A stretch of DNA of 64,000 nt from Streptomyces avidinii (GTDB lineage Bacteria; Actinomycetota; Actinomycetes; Streptomycetales; Streptomycetaceae). Shown here one piece after another: positions 18,201-26,169 of the stretch; the first letter of the stretch is position 1, and each line of letters begins with the position of its first letter. Under the pieces are notes generated by a model. That model was given only the letters and a program-made list of their open reading frames with translations, searched no databases and was not told the DNA's origin. The translations under genes and the position numbers were made by a program. The DNA lies in the NCBI RefSeq assembly GCF_014650695.1, contig NZ_BMVL01000002.1, positions 1-64,000 of the forward strand, written 5' to 3'.

Positions 18201-18404
18201 CGCCGGTACGGACCCGGTGGAGACGACGAGTTCGAGCCGCAGACCGGGGTGGCGGGCCAAGGTGGCGTCGAGCCCCCGGCGCAGGGCCTCGCTGTCGAGG
18301 GTGCCCCACAGGTCCAGTGAGGCGGTGAAGTTGTAGGCGCGACTGCCGGGCTGCATCTGCTCGTGCAGCCAGACGATCTCCTGCGAGGAGGAGAGGGGAA
18401 GCAT
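15219..18404 (-). CDS. NRPS module C-A-T
   Basis: A 1061-residue complete elongation-type module. The C domain (1-440) has HHLIHDG at 133-139. In the A domain (about 460-930), A3 is VIHTSGSTGTPKP at 593-605, A4 FDVALEEVL, A5 NVYGVTEAAIS, A8 RDNQIKLRGHRIELEEIE, and A10 GGKPDRTAL with its Lys. The carrier has SGGHSL (Ser about 1016). The by-eye code is D-V-E-N-V-G-V-I-S-K. Its D-x-E-N start resembles codes reported for N-hydroxyornithine-type substrates, but no ornithine hydroxylase lies in the window. An N-terminal C domain on the first module suggests acylation or receipt of a residue from the stand-alone C protein or an A-T partner. Confidence 0.9.
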   Translation of the reverse strand: MLPLSSSQEIVWLHEQMQPGSRAYNFTASLDLWGTLDSEALRRGLDATLARHPGLRLELVVSTGSVPAQRVARQCAPRLRTVDLSTAANPEAAFARLLRTEAETPLDTFQAPLIRWTLVRLAERHHRLIHVEHHLIHDGHSFAILLDDIFRVYRAHVLGETLELPAAPSYADHVRDRAGAGYAPESLDFWRAELRDQQHDLPLPGLTRPGARRNHHGGQLRQTIGADLAERLRGHARARGLTPFSTLLGLFAELLRRHSGRSRMVIGTAVGNRPVGYEDAVGMFVNTIPLPLAPDGAAPAQDTMDEVTDTLIRALPHQDVPVQELTRTLGMHTSGADNPLFSVMFSAHDAPLPEIDVPGLDITLFEGFNTGTTRFDLDVVLLPDDRRGVTPRHGSPGMTLVWDYDMDLLGEDVARLLSGRFLDLLRAYLDSPETPLADLVPTVVEPAAEPVPVPADRDPLDPVAAHHPSQPALLCGARRLTYGELDDRVGSLAERLRTAGVTPGRPVAVVLPRGTDSLVALLACLRTGAVYCPLSPSDPPARLGLLLERLAPALVLTGDGTPALPEALPTARIDAPVLPPARGTAELPGTAYVIHTSGSTGTPKPVAVGHAALVHHLTATADRFGLTTSDRVLMFAQPSFDVALEEVLPALHAGACLVLPEHEVPTGAELAELLASARVTVANLPTSYFLATREDLRPALRDESWAPRLLVLGGERLPVEALRGVLTDTDATVLNVYGVTEAAISSTVHEVSRDALAEGAEIPLGTELPGERIHVLDAHRRPLPSGAVGELAVAGPGLAQGYAGNEEATAARFVTLDALDGQRVYLTGDLGYRGVDGLLYFLGRRDNQIKLRGHRIELEEIEAAASAALGGRSCAVVLDRENPGGPRLVGFLEDGADGAAFDDKALHAELSRRLPGPLVPARWARLDTMPTLAGGKPDRTALSRRAAALDPDDAATSDAATGSEPGTGHGPGPAATAGSAASDDPMTALLTEGWRKVLGHGRFDARSHFFHSGGHSLLAAELAAWLEPRLGTRPPLRVLFRNPVLADQAEALATTTLSTES

Positions 18405-18698
18405 GGGCGATCCCTGAGGTTGTCGGGTCGGTCTCCGGTGCCGGTCACGGTCGTGTCCGGTCGTCGGGCGGGCGGCTTCGCGGGTCGCGCGGCGCCGCTT
18501 TCTGCGTGGGGGGATGCCATGGGGGGTGTTGGGGTGCGTGCCGGCGTGGGGTGCGCGGCGCGGGGGATGTGCTGCGGTGCCGGGCGGTGCTGTGGTGCCG
18601 GGCGGTGCTGCAGCGGCGGGTGGTGCTGTAGTGCCGCCCGGCGCGGGGTCCGCGTGAGCGCCGGTGCGCGGTGGCCGCGGGGCGGTGGGGCCGCGGTG
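18405..18698. other. Intergenic leader of the C-A-T gene, with tandem repeats
   Basis: About 294 bases between the stand-alone C gene and the first NRPS. It holds four 18-bp repeats and otherwise nothing recognisable as a gene. It may contain an internal promoter for the synthetase genes. Confidence 0.5.
18569..18640. repeat. Four imperfect 18-bp tandem repeats
   Basis: The units start GTGCTGCGGTGCCGGGCG and repeat every 18 bases (18569, 18587, 18605, 18623). The first two differ at one base; the third and fourth are more diverged. They sit upstream of the first NRPS module on its transcribed strand. Confidence 0.8.
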
Positions 18699-20000
18699 TC
18701 ACTGCACGGGGTGCTCCGAGGGGCTCAGTGCCCGGGTGAGCGTGTGGGTGAGCGCGTCGAACGCCCGGTGCGCGGTCTCGTCGGCGAGTACCGCCCGGTC
18801 CCACACCATCCGCAGGCGGATCTCCGCTCCCTGGGTGACGGAGACGGCGAAGGGTCCGCGGACCGGTCTGCCGTCGATGTGGACCTCCCGTCCCTCGACG
18901 CCGGCGAGTACCAGGGGCGGGCGACGGCTGTCGTCGTCCACGGTGAGCAGTCCGTCGAGCCCTCCGGTCCAGCCGGAGCCGGCTGCCCGCGCGGCGGTCA
19001 CGACCGCGTCGAACGGTACGTCGGCCCGGTCGAGGTCGTCCCACCACGCGTCGGCCGTCACCTCCGTGCCGGGTCCGTGGCCGGTGTCGGCCGGAAAGAC
19101 GAGGGTGTTGAGGAAGCAGCCGACGACCGGCTCCGCTCCCGCGGGACGGCCGCCCCACGGGTAGCCGAGCGGGACCGCGCGGCCGGGGCCGTACAGCTCG
19201 CGGGCCGCGGAGCGGCAGGCGTCGAGCAGTTGGGGGAAGGCCACGCCGCCGTCGTGCGCGGGCAGCCGGGCCTGCGCGGCGCCGCTGGGCCATGCGCCGT
19301 CGGGCACGCGTGCCGGGCGGGGTGCCGGGGCGTGGGTGTGCAGCGCGTGCAGCCGGTCCGACCAGTAGGCGGCCGCTTCGGGCGTCTCCGCCCTTTCCTC
19401 GGCGGCGAGTTGGCGCAGGACCGCGTCCCGGTAGGCGGTGAGTTCGGCTTCCGTATCCCCCGGTGTTGCGTGGGGTTCGGTGGCCTCCTCGCCGTAGGCG
19501 GCGCCGAGTTCGTCGACGATCCGCGCCAACGAACGGCCGTCGCAGACGGCGTGGTCCAGGACGACGGCGAGGATGTCCTCCTCCCGCTCCTCGTCGCGCA
19601 CGAGGAAGAGCCGCACGGGGGGACCCTGCGCATCCCAGGAGTCCACCGCGCGACGGAGCGCGTCGGCGGGCGACTCCCCCGGTTCGAGGGCCGGCCGGGT
19701 GACGCCGACGTCCGGATCGGCGACGCGCAGGACGGGAGTGCCGCGGAGGACGGCGGGTCGCGAGCGCAGGGCGGTGTGCCGTGCAGCGAGCCTGGTTGCC
19801 GCTGCCCGCAGGCGTCCGGGGTCGATGGTTCCGTACGGGAACGCGAAGAACATGGGCACCACGTCGGGGCGTCCCGCCGGGTCCAGCGAACGCACCAGCA
19901 GGAAGCGGCGCTGTGCCCCGGTGACCGGCAGCAGGACGTCGGGACGGTCACCGGTGAGACGCCGGTAGCGGGCCAGGTACTGACTGGTGATGCTGGGCAT
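18699..20000 (-). CDS. Stand-alone condensation-like protein with variant active site
   Basis: A 433-residue single domain of the NRPS condensation/acyltransferase fold. The C1-like start is LLPVTGAQRRFLLVRS, the core motif DHAVCDG lies at 149-155, and WGGRP...VGCFLNTLVFP corresponds to the HHxxxDG-distal latch and solvent-channel region. The first His of HHxxxDG is Asp149; the catalytic second His150, Asp154 and Gly155 are kept, so activity is possible. The ATG follows GGAGG ideally, so the protein is free-standing and not a fragment. Its place between exporter and first synthetase suggests it condenses in trans for the C-less A-T proteins, or transfers the product to another acceptor. Confidence 0.82.
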   Translation of the reverse strand: MPSITSQYLARYRRLTGDRPDVLLPVTGAQRRFLLVRSLDPAGRPDVVPMFFAFPYGTIDPGRLRAAATRLAARHTALRSRPAVLRGTPVLRVADPDVGVTRPALEPGESPADALRRAVDSWDAQGPPVRLFLVRDEEREEDILAVVLDHAVCDGRSLARIVDELGAAYGEEATEPHATPGDTEAELTAYRDAVLRQLAAEERAETPEAAAYWSDRLHALHTHAPAPRPARVPDGAWPSGAAQARLPAHDGGVAFPQLLDACRSAARELYGPGRAVPLGYPWGGRPAGAEPVVGCFLNTLVFPADTGHGPGTEVTADAWWDDLDRADVPFDAVVTAARAAGSGWTGGLDGLLTVDDDSRRPPLVLAGVEGREVHIDGRPVRGPFAVSVTQGAEIRLRMVWDRAVLADETAHRAFDALTHTLTRALSPSEHPVQ

Positions 20001-20182
20001 GTGGTCCTCCTTGTCGTGGCCGCAGTCGCGCGCAACGGTGTGGCGGCGGCAGGGGTGGTGGTGACCCTCGCCCCTGCGGACATGGCGGTGTGGTCGGTGG
20101 TGGCGGGCCGTGCCCGCGCGGGGGCCCGTACCCGGCCGCCGTGCGGTGTTCGGGCGATGGCCGGGCAGTGGCCGGGTGGTGG

Positions 20183-21544
20183 TCAGGCCCTGGGCGCGGG
20201 GGCCGGCCGTTCGTCGCCGGCGGCGGAGGCCGTGTCCCGCGGTTTCCCCTGGACGCGGTCGGCGCCGCCGTCGTCCTGCGCACCGGGCAGGTCCCGCATC
20301 CGGCGCAGCGGGGAGAGCACCAGCGGCAGTGGTACGGCGAGGATGCCGACGGCGCACCAGGCGAGTGCGGTACGCGACCCGTAGGACTGGGCGAGGGCAC
20401 CGCCCAGGAGCGCGCCGAGCGGCAGGGTTCCCCACATGAGGAAGCGCAGCGTGGCGTTCATCCGGCCGAGCAGCCGTGGTGGGCACATCCCTTGGCGGAA
20501 GCTGACCTGGGCGACGTTGTAGACGACGGCTCCGAAGGAGACGACCGCTGATCCGGCGGCGAAGAGGACCGCCCCGGGGAGACCGTGCCCGGACAGGGGC
20601 CACAGCAGCGCGAACGGGCCGGTCACGAGGACGGACAGGAGCATGACCCGGGCCTGCCCCAGCCCGGCTGCGAGGCGCCCGGCGCACAGCGCGCCCAGCA
20701 GCCCTCCGACGGCCGACGCGGACAGCACCAGCCCCAGTCCGCCGGCCTCCAGGCCGACGACACGGACGAGATGCACGGTCTGCGTCGCCATGAGGACGGC
20801 CGTACTGAAGTTGGCGAGGCCGGTGGTGAGGGCGATGACGCGGAGCAGCGGATGGCCGAAGACGAAGCGGACACCCTCGCCGATCTCCTTGCGCAGGGAT
20901 GCCCCGGCGGGAGCGGGAGCGGGTGTTTCCTCGGGCTGCTCGACGCGCAGGAGGAAGAGGGCGGAGAGCACGTAGCCGATGGCGTCGACGATGACCGCGA
21001 GGTGCGCTCCGACGAGCTGGACCAGTCCGCCGCCGATGCCGGGGCCGGTCACCTGGGCGGTGGAACGAACGGTCTCCAGGGCGCCGTTGCCGGCCACGAG
21101 TTGGTCACGGGGCAGGATCTGCGGCAGGTAGCTCTGATGGGCGACGTCGAAGAACACGGTCGCCACTCCGGTCACGAGCGCGACGACGTAGAGCTGCGCC
21201 ATGGTCAGGACGTCGGCGAGCGCGGCCACGGGGATGCTCGCCATGGCCACGGCACGCACCAGGTCCGCGCGGATCATCAGGGGCCGCTTGCGCATGCGGT
21301 CGGTCAGTGCCCCGGCCGGCAGCCCGACGAGCAGGAAGGCGGCGGTCTCCGCGGCGGTCAGGAGGCCCACCTGGAAGGCGGGAGCGTCGAGTTCGAGGAC
21401 GGCCACGAGGGGCAGCGCCACCAGTGTCACCTGGGCGCCGAGCTGTCCGGTGGCAGCTCCCGCGAGTAACAGTCGGAAGTCGCGCAAGCGCAGAGGGCCA
21501 CCGGCGGCGGCGCGGGATGTGTCGGACATGTGAACGACATTCAT
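20183..21544 (-). CDS. MFS exporter of the NRPS locus
   Basis: A major-facilitator transporter with about 12 membrane segments, of the EntS/macrolide-efflux-like group (LPLVAVLELDAPAFQVGLLT, then ALTDRMRKRPLMIRADLVRA with the motif-A-type GxLxDRxxRRP signature). It probably exports the peptide or gives self-resistance. It appears to be the first gene of the operon. The start is not certain: ATG 21544 is used here; ATG 21529 (MSDTSRAAAGG) and TTG 21559 are alternatives and none has a strong ribosome binding site. The hydrophilic C-terminal tail (DGGADRVQGKPRD) is cytoplasmic. Confidence 0.9.
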   Translation of the reverse strand: MNVVHMSDTSRAAAGGPLRLRDFRLLLAGAATGQLGAQVTLVALPLVAVLELDAPAFQVGLLTAAETAAFLLVGLPAGALTDRMRKRPLMIRADLVRAVAMASIPVAALADVLTMAQLYVVALVTGVATVFFDVAHQSYLPQILPRDQLVAGNGALETVRSTAQVTGPGIGGGLVQLVGAHLAVIVDAIGYVLSALFLLRVEQPEETPAPAPAGASLRKEIGEGVRFVFGHPLLRVIALTTGLANFSTAVLMATQTVHLVRVVGLEAGGLGLVLSASAVGGLLGALCAGRLAAGLGQARVMLLSVLVTGPFALLWPLSGHGLPGAVLFAAGSAVVSFGAVVYNVAQVSFRQGMCPPRLLGRMNATLRFLMWGTLPLGALLGGALAQSYGSRTALAWCAVGILAVPLPLVLSPLRRMRDLPGAQDDGGADRVQGKPRDTASAAGDERPAPAPRA

Positions 21545-21887
21545 GGATCCATCGCTCAAGAGTCAAAGCAAACCTGTCACTTTCGGACTTGTTTTGCGGC
21601 GGTGTGGACACAGATCGGGAAATCCTTCGCACTACCCGGGGTACAGCCGCGTGAATTCCTGCCGGTTGCGCCCCAACGCGGGACAGGTGGGGCAAGGGAG
21701 GACAGGGGAGCACCGGGAGGCGCCGGGCGACGCCCCTTACCCTTAGTAACCGGTTCGATCCTGACCGAAAAGACTCACCCGTGATCATGCTTCTGCGGAA
21801 GCACCCGTTCCGTCCGCTATGGACGCAGCGGCTGCGGGGTACGGAGATTCGCGCGGCAGGGTCCGGAAGTGCCCCGGCGGCTCCTCG
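21545..21887 (-). promoter_or_regulatory. Probable promoter region of the NRPS operon
   Basis: A 343-base gap upstream of the exporter that is locally less GC-rich (21545-21600). A dyad CCTTACCCTTAGTAACCGG (TTAC-n5-GTAA) lies at 21737-21755 and could bind a MarR/TetR-type protein. No iron- or zinc-box consensus was recognised. A short plus-strand frame at 21787 reads MLLRKHPFRPLWTQ, reminiscent of an MFS N-terminus, but it has no continuation and is not called. Confidence 0.4.
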
Positions 21888-23045
21888 TCAGCGCCGCGTG
21901 TCCGGGGCCGCCCGGTCGGCGCCGGCCGTGGTCCGGCGCGCGCAGTGCCGGACGACCGAGGCCAGGTCCCCCTCCGACCGCAACAGGCTCCGCTGGACGC
22001 GCGCGCCGTTGCCGTGCTCCAGGAGGCCGGCGATCCCGGCCCGCACGAGCTCCGCGTCGCCGGAGTCGGCCAGGGCGTCGGCAACGTGCCGGTACAGGGC
22101 GTCGACGGCGGCCTCGGGCTCGGTCTCCGCCAGCGTCTCGGGGTGCAGCAAAGGACCGTCGAGTCCGGAGCGGCCCGCCTGCCACGACGCGAGCCGGAGC
22201 AGTCCGGTGCTGACCCGGGCCGGGGGGTCACCGGCTCGCCACTCCCGGGCCGCGGTATCCACCAGCGCACGCACGAGGGCGGCCAGCAGGACGGGGGTCG
22301 ACGCGTCGAGACACACGTCCGCCACCCTGACCTCCACCGTCGGATAGGAGGCGGACAGCCGGGCGTCGAACCAGATCATCCCCGTGTCGCGCAGTACGCC
22401 CGACTCGACCATGGCCCGCACCTCCGCGTGGTAGCGGTCCGCAGAGCCGAAGACGTCCACCGGCCCGGCCGTGGGCAGCCGGTTCCAGACCCGGCTGCGG
22501 TAGCTGCCGTACAGGGTGTCCTCGCCCTGCCAGAACGGGGAGTTCGCGCTCATCGCGGTCAGTACGGGCAGCCAGGGCCGGATGCGGTCCAGTACGGCCA
22601 CGCCCTCCTCGTCCGACTCGACCGACACGTGGACGTGGCAGCCGCAGGTCAGCTGCTCCTGCGCGGTCATGCCGAACTGCCGCGACACCCACTCGTAGCG
22701 GTGCCCGGGGGACATCGAGGGGCGGACGGCCAGCGGTGAGGTGCCGATGGCCGCCACGACCGCACCGGCCTCGGCGGCGTGCCGGGCCGCCTCGCCGCGC
22801 CACCGGAGGATCTCCTCCTGCAGCTCGCCCATCTCCGTCACCGGCTTCGTGCCGAATTCGACCTGCTCCTCCTGGAGCTCCGCCTCGAACGTGTGGCCGG
22901 ACTCCTTGCCGTCCGCCGCATCGGCGGTTGCGGCGCGGTCGGCCGCGGCGAGCACGGCTCCTGACACGGCGAGCGGCTCCCCGCTGTCCGCGTCCGCCAG
23001 CAGCAGCTCTTCCTCCACGCCCACGCTTCGCATGCGATCGCCCAT
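21888..23045 (-). CDS. YbdK-type carboxylate-amine ligase (glutamate-cysteine ligase 2 family)
   Basis: An ATP-dependent carboxylate-amine ligase of the GCS2 family. The conserved N-terminus is RSVGVEEELLLAD, then AELQEEQVEFGTKPVTEMGE and CGCHVHVSV, YGSYRSRVWNRLPTAGPVDV and PTVEVRVADVC. About 385 residues is normal for the family. E. coli YbdK has weak glutamate-cysteine ligase activity; in actinobacteria, which use mycothiol, the role is unknown. ATG 23045 is preferred over an adjacent GTG. It lies just upstream of the NRPS locus on the same strand, and a role in supplying an amide bond there is possible but unsupported. Confidence 0.92.
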   Translation of the reverse strand: MGDRMRSVGVEEELLLADADSGEPLAVSGAVLAAADRAATADAADGKESGHTFEAELQEEQVEFGTKPVTEMGELQEEILRWRGEAARHAAEAGAVVAAIGTSPLAVRPSMSPGHRYEWVSRQFGMTAQEQLTCGCHVHVSVESDEEGVAVLDRIRPWLPVLTAMSANSPFWQGEDTLYGSYRSRVWNRLPTAGPVDVFGSADRYHAEVRAMVESGVLRDTGMIWFDARLSASYPTVEVRVADVCLDASTPVLLAALVRALVDTAAREWRAGDPPARVSTGLLRLASWQAGRSGLDGPLLHPETLAETEPEAAVDALYRHVADALADSGDAELVRAGIAGLLEHGNGARVQRSLLRSEGDLASVVRHCARRTTAGADRAAPDTRR

Positions 23046-23211
23046 CACTTCGCCGTCCTGTTCACCGATCGGTTGTCACCGTCTGCCCGGGCCCACCGCG
23101 GATATGCGGAAGGGGACCCGCCGCAACGGGCACCGGGGATGTACAGAACAGCAGGTGGCGGGGGGCTCGGGGGCGAGGCGCGGCCGACCGTCCGCAGCGG
23201 GAGGGCGATAC

Positions 23212-23757
23212 TCAGCGGGGACCGGGGATCCGGCCGCAGAGCACGTTGCCCGGCTCCGCCGGGTCGTCGCTGATCCAGAACTGACGCCACAGGAGGGCGA
23301 ACCGCTCACGGCTGAGGTGGCCGTCGCCGTCCGGGTCGAGCAGCTCGAAGACGCCGTCCAGGTCGGCCGGGCGACCGTTCCAGGTCTCCACGAGTCGCTG
23401 GTGCTCCTCCGGCGAGATGACGCCGTCGCCGTTGCTGTCCACGGCGTCGAAGACGGTGTCGGCGGTGGCGGTGACATCCGCGACCATGGTGGGCAGGCGG
23501 TCGACGAGGACGAGCAGTTCGCCCATGTCGACCGCCCCGTCGCCGTTCGTGTCGCCGGCCTCCAGCAGCGCCGCCCACCAGCCCATCAGCAGCGCCTCCA
23601 CCCGCGCCCGCAGCTCCGTGCCGGGCTCGACTCCCGGCAGCCGGCCCCAGCGGCCGACCAGCGCCGTGAAGTCCTCCTCGCGCAGGTAGCCGTCGCCGTC
23701 CGCGTCGAACGCGGCGAACATCCCCCTGAGCTTGCGCTCCTGAAACGTGCCGGCCAT
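23212..23757 (-). CDS. Four-EF-hand calcium-binding protein
   Basis: A 181-residue calmodulin-like protein with four canonical EF-hand loops: DADGDGYLREED, DTNGDGAVDMGE, DSNGDGVISPEE and DPDGDGHLSRER. Every loop has Asp, Asn or Asp/Gly at positions 1, 3, 5 and 6; the twelfth position is acidic in the first three and Arg in the fourth, which may bind weakly. Streptomyces have several such proteins, with links to calcium-dependent development. The ATG follows GGGAGG. No signal peptide, so cytoplasmic. Confidence 0.92.
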   Translation of the reverse strand: MAGTFQERKLRGMFAAFDADGDGYLREEDFTALVGRWGRLPGVEPGTELRARVEALLMGWWAALLEAGDTNGDGAVDMGELLVLVDRLPTMVADVTATADTVFDAVDSNGDGVISPEEHQRLVETWNGRPADLDGVFELLDPDGDGHLSRERFALLWRQFWISDDPAEPGNVLCGRIPGPR

Positions 23758-23965
23758 GAGCGGCCTCCCTCGACGCCGAACGGAACCGTGAACCGCCGCC
23801 CACCGCTGCCCGGGGGGCGGCAGCGCGTAACTATAGGTCGGCGACCGCACCGGCTCCCACGGGCACGTATGCACGAAATGTCACCCCGGAGGCGGTGGGT
23901 GGGGGCGTCGGCGCAGCGCAGCGCGTTCGTCGCCGGGGCAGGGCCGACGGCGACGCGCGAGACGG

Positions 23966-25843
23966 TCAGTCGACGGGCCGGGAGGAATCGTTTCCGGTGG
24001 GGGTCGACTGCGACTTCTCGAACGGGGAGGGCACCGGGAAGTAGGCCTCCAGGAAGGCCGTGACGACGTTGTGCTGCTGCGTCGCCGACAATCCCCCTCC
24101 GGCTCCGCCTTCGTCGGGTTCGTCCGGGTCCTCGTCGTCCGCGAGGCAGAAGGCGTCGTGGCCGCGCTCGGCGGCCAGATCCGGCAGCCGCTCGATCTCG
24201 CTGCGGCGCGCGGTGCTGACGTACGTGTGCGCGAGGTCGCCCTCGACCGCATGTCCCTCGGCGAGCGCCAAGTGGGCGGTGAGGGTGACAGGAGCGATGT
24301 CGTCGGCGCTGCGGAAGACCGAGCGGGCGGTGGCGGCGAGCCGACCGGGCAGCAGTTCCTCGACGCGGGTGAAGGCGGAACGGGTGAGGGGGTAGGGGGT
24401 GTGCGCCAGGATGTGGGGATAGGTGCGGCCGACGGCCTCCTCGACGGCCTGCCGGGTGACCTTCTGGGAAGAAGTGAACACGTCGTCCCCGGCCCGACTG
24501 CCCGGGTCCACCGCCCGCCAGTCGTGGAAGACCTTGGGCAGTCCGGAAGGCAGGAAGTAGTTCTGCGGGCGCTGGGGCCGGCCGAGGAAGATGTCGTCGT
24601 TGAAGTAGAGGAAGTGCTCGGCCAGGCCGGGAATGTGGTGCAGTCGGCTCTCGATTGCGTGGGAGTTGAACACGGCGGGAGCCGCCGGTTCCGTGGACAG
24701 CTCGCGATGGTCGATGACCGTGATGTCGGGATGGTCGGCTGCGAGCCAGGCGGGAGCCTGGTCGTCGGTGACGAGGAAGATGCGCCGGACCCAGGGGGCG
24801 TAGGCGGCGATGGAGCGCAGGCAGTAGCGGAGCTCGCCGCGGTCGCGGTAGCGGTTTTCCGCGAGGTCGATCCCGGGGACCCCGCCGGTCCCGTCGGTCC
24901 CATCGGTCCCATCGGTCCTGTCGGTCCTGTCGGTCCCGGAGGAGCGACCGGTACCGGCCTCCGCCTCGGCGGCCCGGTCCCGGCGGTGGCGCCAGGCGGG
25001 GTCGGCGGCGTCCACCCAGGTGATCACGGCGTCGATCGGGAAGTCGATGTCGTCGGGGAAGCGGCTCGAGAAGCAGTCGACGACGGGGTACTCCCGGTCG
25101 TCGATGCGGCGGCTGGCAGAGGCGGCCAGGGAGGGCACCCACCACCCGTACGGGGTCTCGCGCAGCACGGCGAGCGCACCCTCGCCGGAGTCGGGAATCT
25201 CCCAGAACTCCAGGTCGCAGCCGGTCTCGGGGCCGTAGGACAGGGTCCGGCCGGAGGTGATGATCGGCTGGTGGATGCGTACGGCCCGCACGCGAGCGGT
25301 GTGCGTCGCGTCCTTGGCACCGGAACCGGCACCGCTCGCGCCCCTCGCGTCGGCGCTCTCGGCGGACTCGACCGCCGCCGGAAGGTCCTCGGCGAGTACG
25401 TCCCCGGCCTCACCGTCGGCCGTGAGCAGACGTGCGTAGACGGGGAGCCCCGTGAGGGCGGCGGCGCAGGCCTTCAGAGCCGCGGCCCGGTCGCCGGGCG
25501 CGATGGCCACCCGGTGGACGAGCTCCCCGTCGGGGACCAGCCCGTAGGGGACACCCGCAGCCTCCAGGGCCTCGGCCACCGAGCGAAGGCTGGCGGTACG
25601 GGCATCGGCGGGGAGCAGGTCGTCCCGTACGGTCGCCAGACGACCACGGTGGTGGATCAGGCCCGGCACCGTCGCCAGCAGCTCCTCCTCGCGGGCGGTG
25701 AGCCCGCTGGGCGCAGGGGTCCTGCCGCCGATGCGCTCCCGCCCGGCAGGACCGGGCTGCGGCGGGACGCCGCCCGCTCGACGCAGCGTCCGGGCGAGTC
25801 TGCGCAGCCCGGCGGGCAGGAGTAGGCGGGGGACACCCTGCAT
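23966..25843 (-). CDS. Stealth-family sugar-1-phosphate transferase
   Basis: A 625-residue protein of the Stealth family (hexose-1-phosphate transfer onto polysaccharides, capsule-type). All conserved regions are visible: CR1 [19 protein letters not shown]2 [20 protein letters not shown] then [16 protein letters not shown]3 [20 protein letters not shown] and NDDIFLGRP, and CR4 at the C-terminal end. Between CR1 and CR2 a low-complexity TDR/TDG insert is encoded by 9-bp repeats. ATG 25843 has GAGGT 6 nt upstream and is preferred over a TTG 81 bases earlier. The protein probably builds a surface or cell-wall phosphoglycan. The tail is acidic and disordered. Confidence 0.9.
   Translation of the reverse strand: MQGVPRLLLPAGLRRLARTLRRAGGVPPQPGPAGRERIGGRTPAPSGLTAREEELLATVPGLIHHRGRLATVRDDLLPADARTASLRSVAEALEAAGVPYGLVPDGELVHRVAIAPGDRAAALKACAAALTGLPVYARLLTADGEAGDVLAEDLPAAVESAESADARGASGAGSGAKDATHTARVRAVRIHQPIITSGRTLSYGPETGCDLEFWEIPDSGEGALAVLRETPYGWWVPSLAASASRRIDDREYPVVDCFSSRFPDDIDFPIDAVITWVDAADPAWRHRRDRAAEAEAGTGRSSGTDRTDRTDGTDGTDGTGGVPGIDLAENRYRDRGELRYCLRSIAAYAPWVRRIFLVTDDQAPAWLAADHPDITVIDHRELSTEPAAPAVFNSHAIESRLHHIPGLAEHFLYFNDDIFLGRPQRPQNYFLPSGLPKVFHDWRAVDPGSRAGDDVFTSSQKVTRQAVEEAVGRTYPHILAHTPYPLTRSAFTRVEELLPGRLAATARSVFRSADDIAPVTLTAHLALAEGHAVEGDLAHTYVSTARRSEIERLPDLAAERGHDAFCLADDEDPDEPDEGGAGGGLSATQQHNVVTAFLEAYFPVPSPFEKSQSTPTGNDSSRPVD
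24885..24938. repeat. Six 9-bp tandem repeats inside the Stealth gene
   Basis: The unit TCGGTCCCA and single-base variants repeat six times, coding Thr-Asp-Gly/Arg triplets in frame. Whole-codon slippage would change insert length without frameshift. Confidence 0.85.
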
Positions 25844-26169
25844 GTACGACCTCGGTGTGCGGTGCCGGTGCGCGGCAGCCGATCCGCCGAGCGTCCCGGG
25901 CAGGAGCGGCGCGCTCAGCGGCAACGATGGATACCTTGTTCACCATCACTTTTGCTGTTGTTCGCTTTTCACGCAAGAGCCGTGAGGGCCGCCGTCCCGA
26001 CTCACAGCCAATTCTCAGCTGCGCCGACGGCCCGCCGTCCCGGCGCTGCCCGATCCGCGGCCCGGTCATCGGGCCGCGACCGCGTACCTCTGGTGCCGCG
26101 GCCCGTCGGAAGGGGATCATGGCCGGTGCGCGTTGGCCGTCATCGCCGCAGCGAGTGCAGGAGGTACGT
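25844..26169. promoter_or_regulatory. Divergent promoter region, Stealth / acyl-CoA synthetase
   Basis: A non-coding gap between divergent genes. An AT-richer stretch at 25930-25985 contains two TTGTTC motifs (25938 and 25960) and is the likely promoter zone. No coding frame is supported. Confidence 0.4.

Noticed and set aside
8444..21559. Siderophore cluster hypothesis
   Set aside because: No ornithine hydroxylase, siderophore-interacting protein, iron ABC importer or clear iron box in the window. Only one D-x-E-N code and an EntS-like exporter hint at it.
21781..22347. Plus-strand frame beginning like an MFS transporter (LLRKHPFRPLW)
   Set aside because: Only the first dozen residues look familiar, and the rest is antisense to the YbdK-type gene.
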